From positions 662,125,724 through 662,189,723 of the forward strand of contig NC_057861.1 in the NCBI RefSeq assembly GCF_019393635.1: a stretch of DNA of 64,000 nucleotides, given 5' to 3'. Of the stretch, positions 44,721-56,182 are shown piece after piece. Each line of letters opens with the position of its first letter. The first letter of the stretch is position 1. Origin of the DNA: Dromiciops gliroides (taxonomy: Eukaryota > Chordata > Mammalia > Microbiotheria > Microbiotheriidae). Under the pieces are notes generated by a model. The model worked only from the letters and a program-made list of their open reading frames with translations. It did not search any database and was not told the DNA's origin. A program made the translations under genes and the position numbers.

Positions 44721-46459
44721 AACATATTTCTGTTATCATTAATAACAGACTCAACTGCCTGTATCTACTTCCTCCTCTGAGGCTCATTCCATGCATTTTT
44801 ACTAGCTGGTCCAAATCCTTGCCACAGTCATATACTGACATACAGATCATCCCCTCTCCCCTTTTATTTTCTCAATGAGTTTGATAGTTTGAAGTTTTCC
44901 TCTCTGCTCTAATCCATAAACTCATAATTAGATATTTCTATATACATAATAAAATACCCTTAACAATCTTAGCCTCTAAATTCAATAACCTCCTAAATTC
45001 TCATAACATTTATTTTCATTATATACTCAGGGTCATACTCTTGTTTTGATAATTACTTATAATTCTTCCATATCCATAATCCAGAACTCTGAAATTCTTA
45101 CACCTTGCCATCAGACTCTTTTTTGTGAATGATGTTTTATTTTTTCAATTAAAGATAAAAACCAATTTGTAACATTTAAAAAACTTGAATCCCAAATTCC
45201 ATCCTGCCCTTCCTTCCCTGAACCCTCCCTGAGATGGTAAATATTTCCATATTAGTCCTATTGTAAAATAAAATAGATGAAAAAAATGTTTAAACTAACA
45301 TCAACAATAATATGCTTTGATCTGAATTCAGATTACATTAGATTTTTATCTGGATAGGGATAGCATTTTTTATCATGAGACCTTTGGAAATATCTTGGAT
45401 CATTGTAATCTGAGAATATCTGTCATTCATAGTTGATTATTATACAATATTGCTGTAACAGTGTACAATTTTCTGCTTCTGATGACCTCACTCTGTATCA
45501 CTTCATGTAAGAACTACTATTATTTTGTACAAATAGGTCCTTTTCCCTTTTTAAAAAATCACTGAGATATGTAAGTAGTAGTAATATTGCTGGATCAAAT
45601 ATATACACAGATTTATAGCCCTTTCAACATAGCTCCAAATTTCTCTCCAGAAGTGTTGGATTAGCTCATAACTCCACTAATAATGTATTAGTGTTCCAAT
45701 TTTCTCACATCCTCTCCAACATTTATCATCTTCCTTTATTTTTTTTTGGTCATATTAGCCAAGCTGATAGGTGTGAGGTGGTACCTTAGAATTGTTTTAA
45801 TGTGCATTTATCTAATCAAAAGTGTTTTATAGTACTTCTTTATATGTCTATAGATAGCTTTGATTTCTTTACCTGAAAACTGCCTATTCATATCTATGAC
45901 CATTTATCAATTGGAGAATTGCTTGTATTATGATTAATTTGGCTCAGTTTTCTAAATGTTTGAGAAATGAAATATTTATCAGAGTTGCTTGTAAAAAAAC
46001 ATTTTTTCTCCAACTTTCTGTTTTCCTTCTAATTTTGGGTGCAGTTGTATTGCTTGTGAAAAACCTTTTAAATGTAATATAATAAAAACTATCCATTTTA
46101 CAACTTCTTATGCTCTATATATTGTTTGGTCCTAATTTATTCTTTAGTTCATAGATCTGACAAATAAACTATTCCATGAAATTATTTATGGTATCATGAT
46201 TTATGTCTAAGTCATGTACAGACTTTGACCTTATCTTGATATATGGTGTGAGATTTTGTTCTATGCCTAGTCTCTGCCAAACTGTCTTCCATGTTTCATA
46301 GCAGATTTTGTGTAACCATGAGTTCTTGTCCTAAAAACTTTAATCTTCTGGTTCATCAAATATTGGATTATGAATGTATCTTGTATAGCCAATTTATCCC
46401 ACTGATCCCCATTCTATTTCTTCACCAGTAGAATATGGTTTTGATGATTAATACTTTAT

Positions 46460-46615
46460 TATTATTATTATTATTATTATTTGCAGGGCAATGAGGGTTA
46501 AGTGACTTGCCCAGGGTCATACAGCTAGTAAGTGTCAAGTGTCTGAGGCTGGATTTGAACTCAGGCTCTCCTTAATCCAGGGCCTGAGCCTTATCCCCTG
46601 TGCCACCTAGCTGCC
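46460..46615 (-). mobile_element. CORE-SINE, reverse, with (ATT)n tail
   Basis: The head is on the minus strand at 46615. The tail expanded into ATT repeats at 46459-46482. The 19-bp duplication ttgatgattaatactttat (46441-46459) and ttgatgattactactttat (46616-46634) has one mismatch. Confidence 0.95.
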
Positions 46616-47404
46616 TTGATGATTACTACTTTATAATTAATTTTGAGATCTAGTACACCTAAGTTACCTTATTTCACATTTTCAGTTTCATTAATTTTTT
46701 TAATATTCTTGACATTTTTTTTCCAGAAGAATTTTGTTGTAATTTTTGTTTCTATCTGTATAAAATAATTCTTTCTTAGTTTGATTGGTATAGTACTAAA
46801 TAAGTAAATTAATTTAGATACAATTGTTTTTATTTACATTGGGTCAGCCTACCTATGGACAATTGATGTTTTTCCAATTGTTTAGATCTGACTTTATTTG
46901 TGTGAAAAGTGTTTTGTAATTGTGTTCATAGAGTTCCTAGGCTTGTGTTGGCAGGTAGACTTCCAAGCTTTTTTTTTTTTTTAGTCATTTTAATTGGACT
47001 TTCTCTTTCTTTGTCTTGCTGCTTGACTTTGATGGTAAGATACAGAAAATTCTGTTGACATGTGGGTTTATTTTATATACTGTAACATTGCTAAAGTTGT
47101 TAATTATCTCAAGTAGTTTTTAGTTGATTCATTAGGATTCTCAGAGTATAACATCATATCCTCAACAAAGAGTGATAATTTTGTTTACTCATTGTGTATC
47201 TTAATTCCTTGAATTTATTTTTTTCCTTATTCTATTTATAGTACTATACTGAAGAATAGTGGTGTCAATAGGCATCTTTGTTTTACCCTAATCTTATTGG
47301 GAAGGCTTCTGGCTTATCCCCTTTGCAATAATATATGTAATGATGATTTTAGATAACAACTACTTTATCAAAAGCCCCATTTTTTCTAATGATCTTTCTC
47401 TGTC

Positions 47405-47602
47405 TTATTTATTTATTCATGTGTTCATTCATTCATGTGTTCATTCATTCATTCATTATTTATTTATTCATCCATTCATCCATTCATTTACATATTTACT
47501 TATTCATTCATCCATTCATTCATTCATTTATTCATTTATTTATTTATTTGTTTGTTTGTTTATTTATTTATTTGTTTGTTTATTGATTGATTGATTGATT
47601 GC
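47405..47602 (+). repeat. Tetranucleotide array (TTCA/TTTA/TTTG/TTGA)
   Basis: About 200 bp of 4-bp units grading from TTCA-rich to TTTA/TTTG to TTGA next to a reverse SINE. It is best read as the expanded A-rich tail of that SINE (TGAA/TAAA/CAAA/TCAA on its strand). It creates an 84-codon frame of His/Ile/Phe/Ser repeats that is not a gene. Confidence 0.9.
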
Positions 47603-47695
47603 TGGGCATCTAGGGTTGTGACTTGCCCAGAGTCACACAGCTAGTAAATGTCAAGTATCTGAGGCCTGATTTGAACTCAAGTCACATTCAGTCCT
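47603..47695 (-). mobile_element. SINE fragment, reverse, head missing
   Basis: Core text 'gtgacttgcccagagtcaca' to 'gaggcctgatttgaactcaa' is present. The head half is missing beyond about 47695. Confidence 0.8.
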
Positions 47696-47849
47696 AGTGT
47701 ATGTTGTCAGAATCTCTTTAATAGGATTTTATTTTTTAAAATTTTCATGAATATTGAGTAGGGAAATTTGCTTATAATTTTCTTTCTCTGTTTTTGCTTT
47801 TCTTGGTTTAGGCATCATTATCATAATTGCATCATAAAAGAGACTTGAA

Positions 47850-48000
47850 GGGGCAGCTAGGTGGCATAGTGGATAGAGCACCAGCTCTGGATTCAGGAGT
47901 ACCTGAGTTCAAATTTGGCCTCAAACACTTGATACTTACTAGCTGTGTGACCCTGGACAAGTCACTTAACCCCAATTGCCTCACAAAAAAAAAGAAAGAA
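47850..48000 (+). mobile_element. CORE-SINE in L1 copy 5
   Basis: Complete. The duplication aaaagagacttgaa (47836-47849) and aaaagagagctgaa (48001-48014) has two mismatches. Confidence 0.93.
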
Positions 48001-48386
48001 AAAAGAGAGCTGAAAAGACTTGTTCTTTGTCTATAATTTTTTTTTCCAAATAGTTTATAGAGCATTGGAAATAATTGTTCTTTAAGTGTTTAGTAGAATT
48101 CAATTTTGAATCCATCTGGTTCTAGTGACTTTTTCTAAAACAACTCATTGATGGTTTGTTTAATTTATTTTTCTAATATATAGCTATTTATGTATTCTAT
48201 TTCCTCTTCTGTTAATCTGGAAATTTTATATATTTTTTGCAAATGTTCATGGATTTTTCTTAGATTGTTAATATTTGATATAATTGAACAAAATAGGTAC
48301 AATTAATTACTTTAATTTCCTCTTCATTGGTGATTAATTCCTCCTTTTAATTTTTTGGTACTGGTCATTTGGATTTTTTTTTAATG

Positions 48387-48938
48387 TGTGATGTTAAAAC
48401 TCTAATGTGGATCCTTACCTGTCTCCATTCCCCAAAACCCCCCAGTTTTTGGGGGGAGAAACTAGCTAGGATTACTGATAAATTCAGCAAGAGTTTAGGC
48501 TTTTAAAGATTTATTAAAGTGTATTAGAAGTTAGTGAAGAGAGAAGGTACGAAAGCCACCTTTATTTAACTATCCACACTTCTATAGAGAACACATGGAA
48601 TAGATCTTGCTACTCTTTTCTTCCCCTGCTGCCACATGCAAGTTCCCAAATGAAAAGAGACCAATCCAGAGAGCCACCCTCACCTTCCTACTTCCTGTCT
48701 CCCTCCATGAAAGGGGAGGTTCTTCAGGCTGATTGGTTGAGTATGGTCTCCTATTGATGTTGTAGTCCACAGCCTCTGAGAACAACACCCTACTCAGGGT
48801 CAGCCAGGCATGGTCTTGATTTTATCAATCTTAATTAAGTTTTTACTCAGTTTCTCAGTCTCACCTAATTCAATCAATTCCAAATCAATCCTCAGGTGGG
48901 GCCGGTGGGCATCTGCCAAATCCCATTATTTTATCACA
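48387..48938 (-). mobile_element. ERV 3' LTR, family 1
   Basis: 552 bp with TG...CA ends on the minus strand (starts at 48938, ends at 48387). AATAAA is the complement of 48510-48515. Both ends match the solo LTR at 10599-11105 ('tgtgatgtt' and 'cccattattt-atcaca'). A polypurine tract lies immediately upstream on the minus strand, so this is the 3' LTR of a leftward-reading provirus inserted into L1 copy 5. Confidence 0.85.
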
Positions 48939-48949
48939 TTCCCCCCTTT
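48939..48949 (-). promoter_or_regulatory. Polypurine tract
   Basis: The minus strand reads AAAGGGGGGAA and touches the LTR start. This is the standard plus-strand primer site of retroviruses and fixes the element's orientation. Confidence 0.8.
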
Positions 48950-49908
48950 GCTTAATTAAGAAACAATCATTTCCTTAATGAAGCAATAATATTACAGATA
49001 CTTATGACTAACAAAATAAAGGGAAGGAAAAGAGAAAAAGGAATTGAGTAACATTGATAAAGGCTAAAGGGGGCACTCCCCTTTAGTAAGTGGACATTAT
49101 ATGTTTATAATGTTTATAACAGTATATACAATGGGGAAAAGGAAAACAAGAAAATGTCCATTTGAGTCTTTGGAAGTCTTTTCTCAGATGAATCTTGGGA
49201 TGTCATCTGGGTGTAGTTGTGGAAAGGAACTCTTTCAGCTGTAGATGCTGATGATCAACTAACAAGTCTCAGCTATAGAGTTTTAGGTGTGATTGTAAAA
49301 TCTGTCAGGTGTTTCAGATGCTCATAATCAGCTGGGAAAGTTTCCTACAAAATTGACCTTAACAGAACTTTAAATAGTTTTTTGCCAATAATCAAATCAA
49401 ACAATGACAGTTCTCAAAAACACGTCTAAGGAAATTCAGAATCTGTTAGAGATTTTGCAATTATTGTCCAGTTGTTACATGTGAAACATAATAAAAACAA
49501 AAATTGAAATATTCTCTAAAAATTAATATTACTACACTCCCCACTGTGGGGAATAAATTGAGTAGATAATTGTGATATTAAATAAGAAAATATTTTTTAA
49601 AAAATCTTGGTTTCATCACTTTTTGCATCTTCTGACTAATTCTCTGTATGCCATTATGAGAAATTAAAGAATCTAATATAATTGGTAGCACATGCCAAAG
49701 CCAAATCCAACATTGTATTTATCATGCCACCTGAGATAATTATGGGGGTTATCATAAAATAACAGAGAAATAAACTGAGTCAGGCTTAATCAGATCCATG
49801 GGATTAAGATGTCCATGACATCAGGCATTCAGAAAGGGGAATTGAAGTCAAGTGTAAAATGAGATGGCATAGCCTGGCCACCCAGTGCTATGTGGGAGGA
49901 AGTTACAC
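48950..49908 (-). mobile_element. Degraded ERV internal 3' region
   Basis: Sequence upstream (minus strand) of the polypurine tract, where env would lie. A short open minus-strand stretch at about 49645-49770 is strongly hydrophobic and ends in a stop, which could be a transmembrane tail of an envelope protein. I cannot confirm this by motif. The remainder has stops in all frames. No 5' LTR is seen in the window, so the provirus is truncated. Confidence 0.5.
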
Positions 49909-49923
49909 AAAAAGAATCCAACC

Positions 49924-50067
49924 TCTAGGGGCAGCTAGGTAGCACAGTAGATAAAGCACCAACCCTGGATTCAGGAGGACCTGAGTTCAAATCCAGCCTC
50001 AGGCACTTAACACTTCCTAGCTGTGTGACCCTGGGCAATTCACTTAACTCCAATTGCCTGACCAAAA
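49924..50067 (+). mobile_element. CORE-SINE
   Basis: Complete SINE. The perfect 15-bp duplication aaaaagaatccaacc lies at 49909-49923 and 50068-50082. Located between ERV remnants and the L1 junction. Confidence 0.96.
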
Positions 50068-50082
50068 AAAAAGAATCCAACC

Positions 50083-50160
50083 ACTTTATTGTTTTTATTT
50101 TAATACAATCATTTTCCAATTTTATTTATTAATTCAATGGTTTTCTTACTTTCGTTTTTC
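50083..50160 (-). mobile_element. Short ORF2 fragment of an L1 (likely copy 5)
   Basis: The minus strand encodes 'ESKKTIELINKIGK', equivalent to 'ESKKSIELINKTKR' at the endonuclease-RT boundary of L1 copy 6 (52885-52925). It sits where L1 copy 5 should continue after the ERV. It is joined, in frame, to the C-terminus of L1 copy 6. Confidence 0.7.
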
Positions 50161-53100
50161 TCAATCAATGTTAATGATACTGTGTACAATGTTCTTCTGG
50201 TTCTGCTTATCTCACTCATCATCAACTCACATAAGACCCTCCAGGTTTCTCTGAACTCCTCCTGCTCATCATTTCTTACAGCACAATAGTATTCCATTGT
50301 ATTCATATACCATAACTTGTCCAGCCATTCCCCAATTGATGGGCACCCCCTCAACTTCCAATTCCTTGCTACCACGTAAAGAGCAGCTATAAATATTTTT
50401 GTACATGTGGGTCCCTTTCCCCCTTCCATGATCTCTTTGGGAAAAAGACCCAAAAGTGGTATTGCTGGGTCAAAGGGTATGCACAGCTTTATCGCCCTTT
50501 GGGCATAATTACAAATGGCTCTCCAGAATGGTTGGATCAGTTCACAGCTCCACCAACAATGAATTAGTGTTCCAATTTTCCCACAGCTTCTCCAACATTT
50601 ATTATCTTCTTTTTTTTGTCATTTTAGCCAATCTGATAGGTGTCAGGTGGTACCTCAGAGTTGTTTTAATTTGCATCTCTCTAATCATTAGAGATTTAGA
50701 GCATTTTTTCATATGGGAATAGATAGCTTTGGATTCTTCATCAGAAAACTGCCTGTTCATATCCTTTGACCATTTCTCAATTGGGGAATGACTTGGATTC
50801 TTATAAATTTGATTTAGTTCCCTATATATTTTAGAGATGAGGCCTTTATCAGAAATACTGACCTCAAAAATTGTTTCCCAGCTTTCTGCCTCCCTTCTAA
50901 TTTTGGATGCATTGCTTCTGTTTGTACAGAAATTTTTTAATTTAATATAATCAAAATCATCCATTTTGCATTTTATAATGTACTCTATCTCTCGTTTGGT
51001 CAAAAACTGTTTTTCTTTCCAAAGATCTGATAGGTAGACTATTCCTTTCTCTCCTAATTTACCTATGGTATCACCTCTTATGTCTAAATCATGTTTCCAT
51101 TTTGACCTTATTTTAGTATCAGGTGTAAGATGTTGGTCTAAGCCTAATTTCTGCCATATTATCTTCCAGTTTTCCCAGAAGTTTTTGTCAAATACTGAGT
51201 TCCTATCCCAGAAGCTGGAATCTTTGGGTTTATCAAACACTACTTTACTAATGTCATTTACTACTGCATTTCCTGAGCCTAGCCTATTCCATTGATCTAC
51301 CACTCTATTTTTTAGCCAGTACGAGATAGTTTTGATGACTGCTGCTTTATAGTAAAGCTCCAGGTTTGGTACCGCTAACCCACCTTCCTGTGAAATTTTT
51401 TTCATTATTTCCCTGGATATTCTTGATTTTTTGTTTTTCTAGATGAATTTTGTTATTATTTTTTCTAGCTGTATAAAATAATTTTTAGGTAGTCTGATTG
51501 GTATGGCACTGAATAAGTAAATAAATTTAGGCAGTATTGTCATTTTTACCATATTAGCTCTGCCTATCCATGAGCAATTGGTATCTTTCCAATTATTTAG
51601 ATCTGATATGATTTGTGTGAAGAGTGTTTGGTAGTTGTGTTCATAGAGTTCCTGGGTTTGTCTTGGCAAGTAGACTCCCAAGTATTTTATATTATCTACC
51701 GTTACATTAAATGGAATTTCTCTATCTCTTGCTGCTGGACTTTGTTGGTCATGTATAGAAATGTTGATGATTTATGTGGATTTATTTTATATGCCGCTAC
51801 TTTGCTAAAGTTGTTAATTGTTTCAAGTAATTTTTGAGTTGATTCTCTAGGATTCTTTAAGTATACCATCATATCATCTGCAGAGTGATAGTTTTGTTTC
51901 CTCCTTGCCTATTCTAATTCCTTTAATTCCTTTCTCTTCTCTGATTGCTAAAGCTAACATTTCTAGGACAATATTAAATAATAGGGGTGATCATGGACAT
52001 CCCTGTTTCACCCCTGATCTTATTGGGAAGGACTCTAATTTATCTCCATTGCATATAATACTTGCTGATGGTTTTAGGTAGATACTGTTTATTATTCTAA
52101 GGAAAGCTCCACCTATTCCTAAACTCTCTAGTGTTTTTATTAGGAATGGGTGTTGTACTTTGTCAAAAGCTTTCTCTGCATCTATTGAGATAATCATATG
52201 ATTTTGGTTGGTTTTCTTATTGATGTGATTGATTATGTTAATAGTTTTTCTAATGTTAAACCAGCCCTGCATTCCTGGTATAAATCCCACCTTGTCATAG
52301 TGTATTATCCTGGTGATCACTTGCTGTAATCTCCTTGCTAATATCTTATTTAAGATTTTAGCATCAATATTCTTTAGGAAAATTGGTCTATAGTTTTCTT
52401 TCTCTGTTTTTGCTTTGTCTGGTTTTGGTATCACCACCATATTTGTGTCATAAAACGAATTTGGTAGAACTCCTTCTTCACCTATTTTTCCAAATAATTT
52501 GTATAATATTGGAATTAATTGTTCTTTAAGTGTTTGGTAAAATTCACCCATAAACCCATCTGGCCCTGGGGATTTTTTCTTAGGGAGTTCATTAATGGCT
52601 TGTTCAATTTCTTTTTCTAATATGGGTTTATTTAGGGATTTTATTTCTTCTTCAGTTAACCTGGGCAGTTTGTATTTTTGTAAATATTCATCCATTTCAT
52701 TTAGATTGTCAAATTTATTGGCATACAGTTGGGCAAAATAATTCCTAATTATTGATTTAATTTCCACGTCATTGGTGGTAACATTACCCTTTTCATTTTT
52801 GATACTGGTAATTTGGTTTTCTTCTTTCTTTTTTTTAATCAAATTAACCAATATTTTATCTATTTTATTGGTTTTTTCATAAAATCATCTCTTAGTTTTA
52901 TTGATTAATTCTATAGATTTTTTGCTTTCAATCTTATTAATTTCTCCTTTAATTTTCAGGATCTCTAATTTAGTGTCAAATTGGGGATTTCTAATTTGTT
53001 CTTTTTCTAGCTTTTTAAGTTGCATGCCCAATTCATTAATCTTCTCTTTCTCTTTTTTATTCATGTAAGCATTTAGAGCTATAAATTTTCCCCTAAGCAC

Positions 53101-54045
53101 TGCTTTGGCTGCATCCCATAGATTTTGGTGTGTTGTCTCATTATTGTCATTCTCTTGGATAAAGTTATTGATTGTTTCTATGATTTCTTGTTTGGCCCAT
53201 TCATTCTTTAGAATGAAATTATTTAGTTTCCAATTGATTTTCATTCTACTTTTCCCTGGCTCTTTCTTACATGTAATTTTTATTGCATCATGATCTGAGA
53301 AGGATGCATTTACTATTTCTGCCTTTCTACATTTGACTATGATGTTTTTGTGCCCTAATACATGGTCAATTTTTGAAAATGTGCCATGTACTGCTGAGAA
53401 AAAGGTATATTCCTTTCTATCTCCATTCAATTTTCTCCAGACATCTATCATGTCTAACTTTTCCAGTAATCTATTCACCTCTTTCACTTCTTTCTTATTT
53501 ATTTTTTGGCTAGATTTATCTAATTCTGAGAGGGGGAGATTCAGATCCCCCACTAGTATAGTATTACTGTCTAATTCCTCTTGTAACTCATTTAACTTCT
53601 CCTCTAAGAACTTGGATGCTATACCACTTGGCGCATACATATTTAATATTGATATTACTTCATTATCTATAGTCCCTTTAAGTAAGATGTAATTTCCTTC
53701 CTTATCTCTTTTAATGAGATCTATTTTTGCCTGCACTTTGTCTGAGATAAGGATTGCTACCCCTGCCTTTTTTACTTTAGCTGAGGCATAATATATTCTG
53801 CTCCAGCCTTTTACCTTTACTCTGTGTGTATCTCTCTGCTTCAATTGTGTTTCTTGTAAACAGCATATTGTAGGGTTCTGGTTTTTAATCCACTCTGCAA
53901 TTCGCTTCCGTTTTATAGCAGAGTTCATCCCATTCACATTCACAGTTATTATTACTGACTGTCTATTCCCCTCCATTCTATTTACCCCCTTTGTACTTTT
54001 CCCCCCTTCTTTCACCCTATTCCTCCTTATCGATGTTTTACTTCT
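50161..54045 (-). pseudogene. L1 ORF2p (endonuclease-RT), copy 6, broken
   Basis: Start is likely the Met of 'MEGNRQSVII', near 53970. The endonuclease (to 52885) keeps the family motifs: 'NVNGMN', 'CCLQET' (catalytic Glu), 'YAPSG', 'GDLNLPLSELD', 'SKIDHV' and 'SDHDAI'. An in-frame TGA follows at 52882-52884. The RT has '[12 protein letters not shown]', 'NYRPI', '[11 protein letters not shown]', motif A '[14 protein letters not shown]' and 'RSGVKQGCP', then a Leu-to-stop change. A 2-bp loss near 51880 shifts the frame just before motif C. The thumb and C-terminal part (50602-51405 and on to 50161) is open in pieces. Enzymatically dead as one chain. Confidence 0.9.
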
Positions 54046-54564
54046 TACCCCTGCCTCCCCCGATCTGCCCTCCCTTTTTATCACTCCCCTCTCTTTTCTT
54101 TAGCCTTTTCACCCTTGCTTTTGTCCTCCCTTCTATCATTCCCCCCCTTTCCCTTCCCCTTTTGTTTCCCTAAAGAATGAGTTAAGTTTCTTTATCCCAA
54201 TGAACGTATATGATATTCCCTCTTTGAGTCAAATCTAATGAGAAAAGGGTTTGAAACAATGTTCCCCCTTCCCTTCTTTCCCTCTATTGTAACAGGTTTT
54301 TTTCCACCTCTTCATATGATATAATTCATCCCATTCCTCCTCCCCTTTCCTCTCCTCCCCATAGACTCCCTTTTTAACCCCTTAATTCTTTTGTATCATC
54401 ACATCAAAGACAATTTATATTTTTACCCTCTATGTAAAGTCCTTCCCTCTGCCCAAATACATTTACAGTTCTTAAGAGTTATGAGTATTATCTTCCTGTG
54501 TAGGGATATAAACAGTTTAACCTAATAGGGTAACCTTTTTTTTTTTCCCCGTCTGTTTACCTTT

Positions 54565-55600
54565 TTAAACTTCTCTTGAGTCTTGTATGTTGAGATCAAA
54601 TTTTCTATTCAGTTCTGGTCTTTTCACCAGGAAAGATTGAAAGTCCCCAATGTCATTAAATGCCCATCTTTTTCCCTGAAAGAAAATGCACATTTCTGCT
54701 GGGTAATAGATTCTCAGCTGCAATCCAAGCTCCTTTGCCTTCTGGAATATCATATTCCAAGCCTTGCAGTCCTTTAATGTTGAAGCTGCCAGGTCCTGAG
54801 CAATCCTGACTGTGGCTCCATGATATTTAAATTGCTTCTTTCTAGCTGCTTGGAGTATTTTCTCCTTCACCTGATAATTCTGGAATTTGGCTACAATATT
54901 CCTTGGAGTTTTCCTTTTGGGGTCTCTTTCAGGAGGTGATTGGTGGATTCTTTCAATGATGATTTTATCCTCTGATTCTATGATATCAGGACAGTTCTCC
55001 TTAATAATTTCCTGGAATATGGTGTCTAGATTCTTTTTCTGGTCATGGCTTTCAGGCAGTCCAATGATTCTCAAATTGTCTCTCCTCGATCTGTTTTTCA
55101 GATCAGTTGTTTTTCCAATGAGGTATTTCACATTTTCTTCTATTTTTTTCATTTTTTTTATTCTGCTTGACTGATTCTTGGTGTCTCATGGATTCCTTAT
55201 CTTCCAACTGTCCCACTTTAATTTCTAAGGCATTGTTTTCTTCAGTGAGATTATGCACCTTTTTTCTCATTTGGCCAAGTGAATTTTTTAAGGCTCTGTT
55301 TTCTTCAGTGAAATTACGTGCTTCCTTTTCCAAGCTGCTGATTCTTTTTTCATAGTTTTCTTGTTTTGCTTTCATTTCTCTCCCCATTTTTTCTTCTACC
55401 TCTTGCAATTGATTTTTAAAATCCTTTTTGAGCTCTTCCAGGAAGGTTTTTTGTTCTTGAGACCAATTCACCTTTCCTCATGAGGCTTCAGATGTAGGCA
55501 ATTTGAGGCTATAGTCCTCATCTGAGTTTGTGTTGGCTTCTTCCCTATTGATACAGAAGCTCTCAATGTAGAGGGCTCTTTTTTCTTCTTACTCATTATT
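54565..55600 (-). pseudogene. L1 ORF1p, copy 6, one frameshift
   Basis: The N-terminal part (55103-55471 open) holds 'MNWSQEQKTFLEELKKDF' and a long Lys/Glu coiled coil with heptad-like repeats. The RRM and C-terminal domain (54565-55152 open, 195 codons) have 'NLRIIGLPESHDQ', 'IIIERIHQSPPE', 'RTPRNI'-like 'KTPRNIVAKF' and 'VRIAQDLAASTLK'. The two frames differ by one base, shifted in the A-rich run near 55140-55160. Apart from that break it is full length. The true start upstream is 'MSKK...', near 55597. Confidence 0.9.
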
Positions 55601-56156
55601 GCAGCTTATTTATTTATTTTTTGAATTGAGGTCTGCTCTGGGGGCACCAGGGTCCCTGTTTCAGGCTTCTTGTGCAGGGGTATAGGTGCTGTGTGACCAG
55701 GTTTTTACTCTGAGGCCTTTATGGTGTGTGGAGATCCCCTGCCCTGCACTTCCTGTCTGATTGTGCTCGGCCAGCCAGACACTGGACCCCGGCGTCTGAT
55801 CCCGCTGACCCGTTCGTGGCCCTCTCGGCCAGTGCAGGTAGGTTTTTCCACTGTCCTTCTTGGCCACCAGATTTTTGAACCAGGTTCCAGGGGCCTCAGT
55901 TGTTTGGCTGTGGCCCACAGTTCCTGCTGACTTGCCCTGACCCCCTCAGCACTGGGCTGCTGCCCTGCACTGGGCCTCCCTTTTGCCCGAGTCAGACCGA
56001 CCTTTTCCTGAAGTCTTCTAAATTATCTCTGGTTGGAGGACTGTGTCTCTCTGTCTCTTTGCAGGTTCTGTAATTTCAGAATCCGTCCAGAGGCTTGATT
56101 TAATGTTCGTTTTGAGGGAACAGAAGGAGAGCTCAGGCAGCTCGCTGCTTCCTCTC

Positions 56157-56178
56157 CGCCATCTTGGCTCCGCCCCCT
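56157..56178 (-). promoter_or_regulatory. 5' end of L1 copy 6 (promoter start)
   Basis: The minus strand reads GGGGGCGGAGCCAAGATGGC. The embedded 'CAAGATGGC' is the YY1-type site known at L1 5' ends, which positions transcription initiation. The same text starts L1 copy 1 at about 3224. Confidence 0.75.
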
Positions 56179-56182
56179 CTTC

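Larger units (their letters stand above)
45115..48386 (-). mobile_element. Old LINE-1 (L1 copy 5), 3' part
   Basis: The minus strand reads, from left to right on plus, 3' UTR, ORF2 C-terminus, thumb and RT. Landmarks are 'tgataggtgtgaggtggtac' at about 45765, 'tttgtgtgaaaagtgttttg' near 46895 and 'ttattgggaaggcttctggc' near 47295. It is far more decayed than L1 copies 1 and 6, with no open frame of note. Two reverse SINEs, one forward SINE and a tetranucleotide array interrupt it. An ERV cuts it at 48387; a short continuation seems to lie at 50090-50160. Confidence 0.82.
50161..56178 (-). mobile_element. Nearly complete LINE-1 lacking its 3' UTR (L1 copy 6)
   Basis: The minus strand runs from the L1 5' end at 56178 ('gggggcggagccaagatggc') through the 5' UTR, ORF1 (about 55600-54560), ORF2 (about 54045-50165) and stops near the end of ORF2. 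There is no 3' UTR and no poly(A): sequence passes directly into another L1 fragment. It is the best-preserved L1 here, with no SINE inside. ORF1 has a frameshift; ORF2 has at least two stops and a frameshift. GC-rich 5' UTR sequence lies at 55620-56178. Confidence 0.92.

Noticed and set aside
47340..47594. 84-codon His/Ile/Phe/Ser repeat protein
   Set aside because: Produced entirely by the tetranucleotide array next to a SINE.
54887..55174. 95-codon plus-strand frame and several others on the plus strand across 50456-55355
   Set aside because: Antisense shadows of L1 copy 6.
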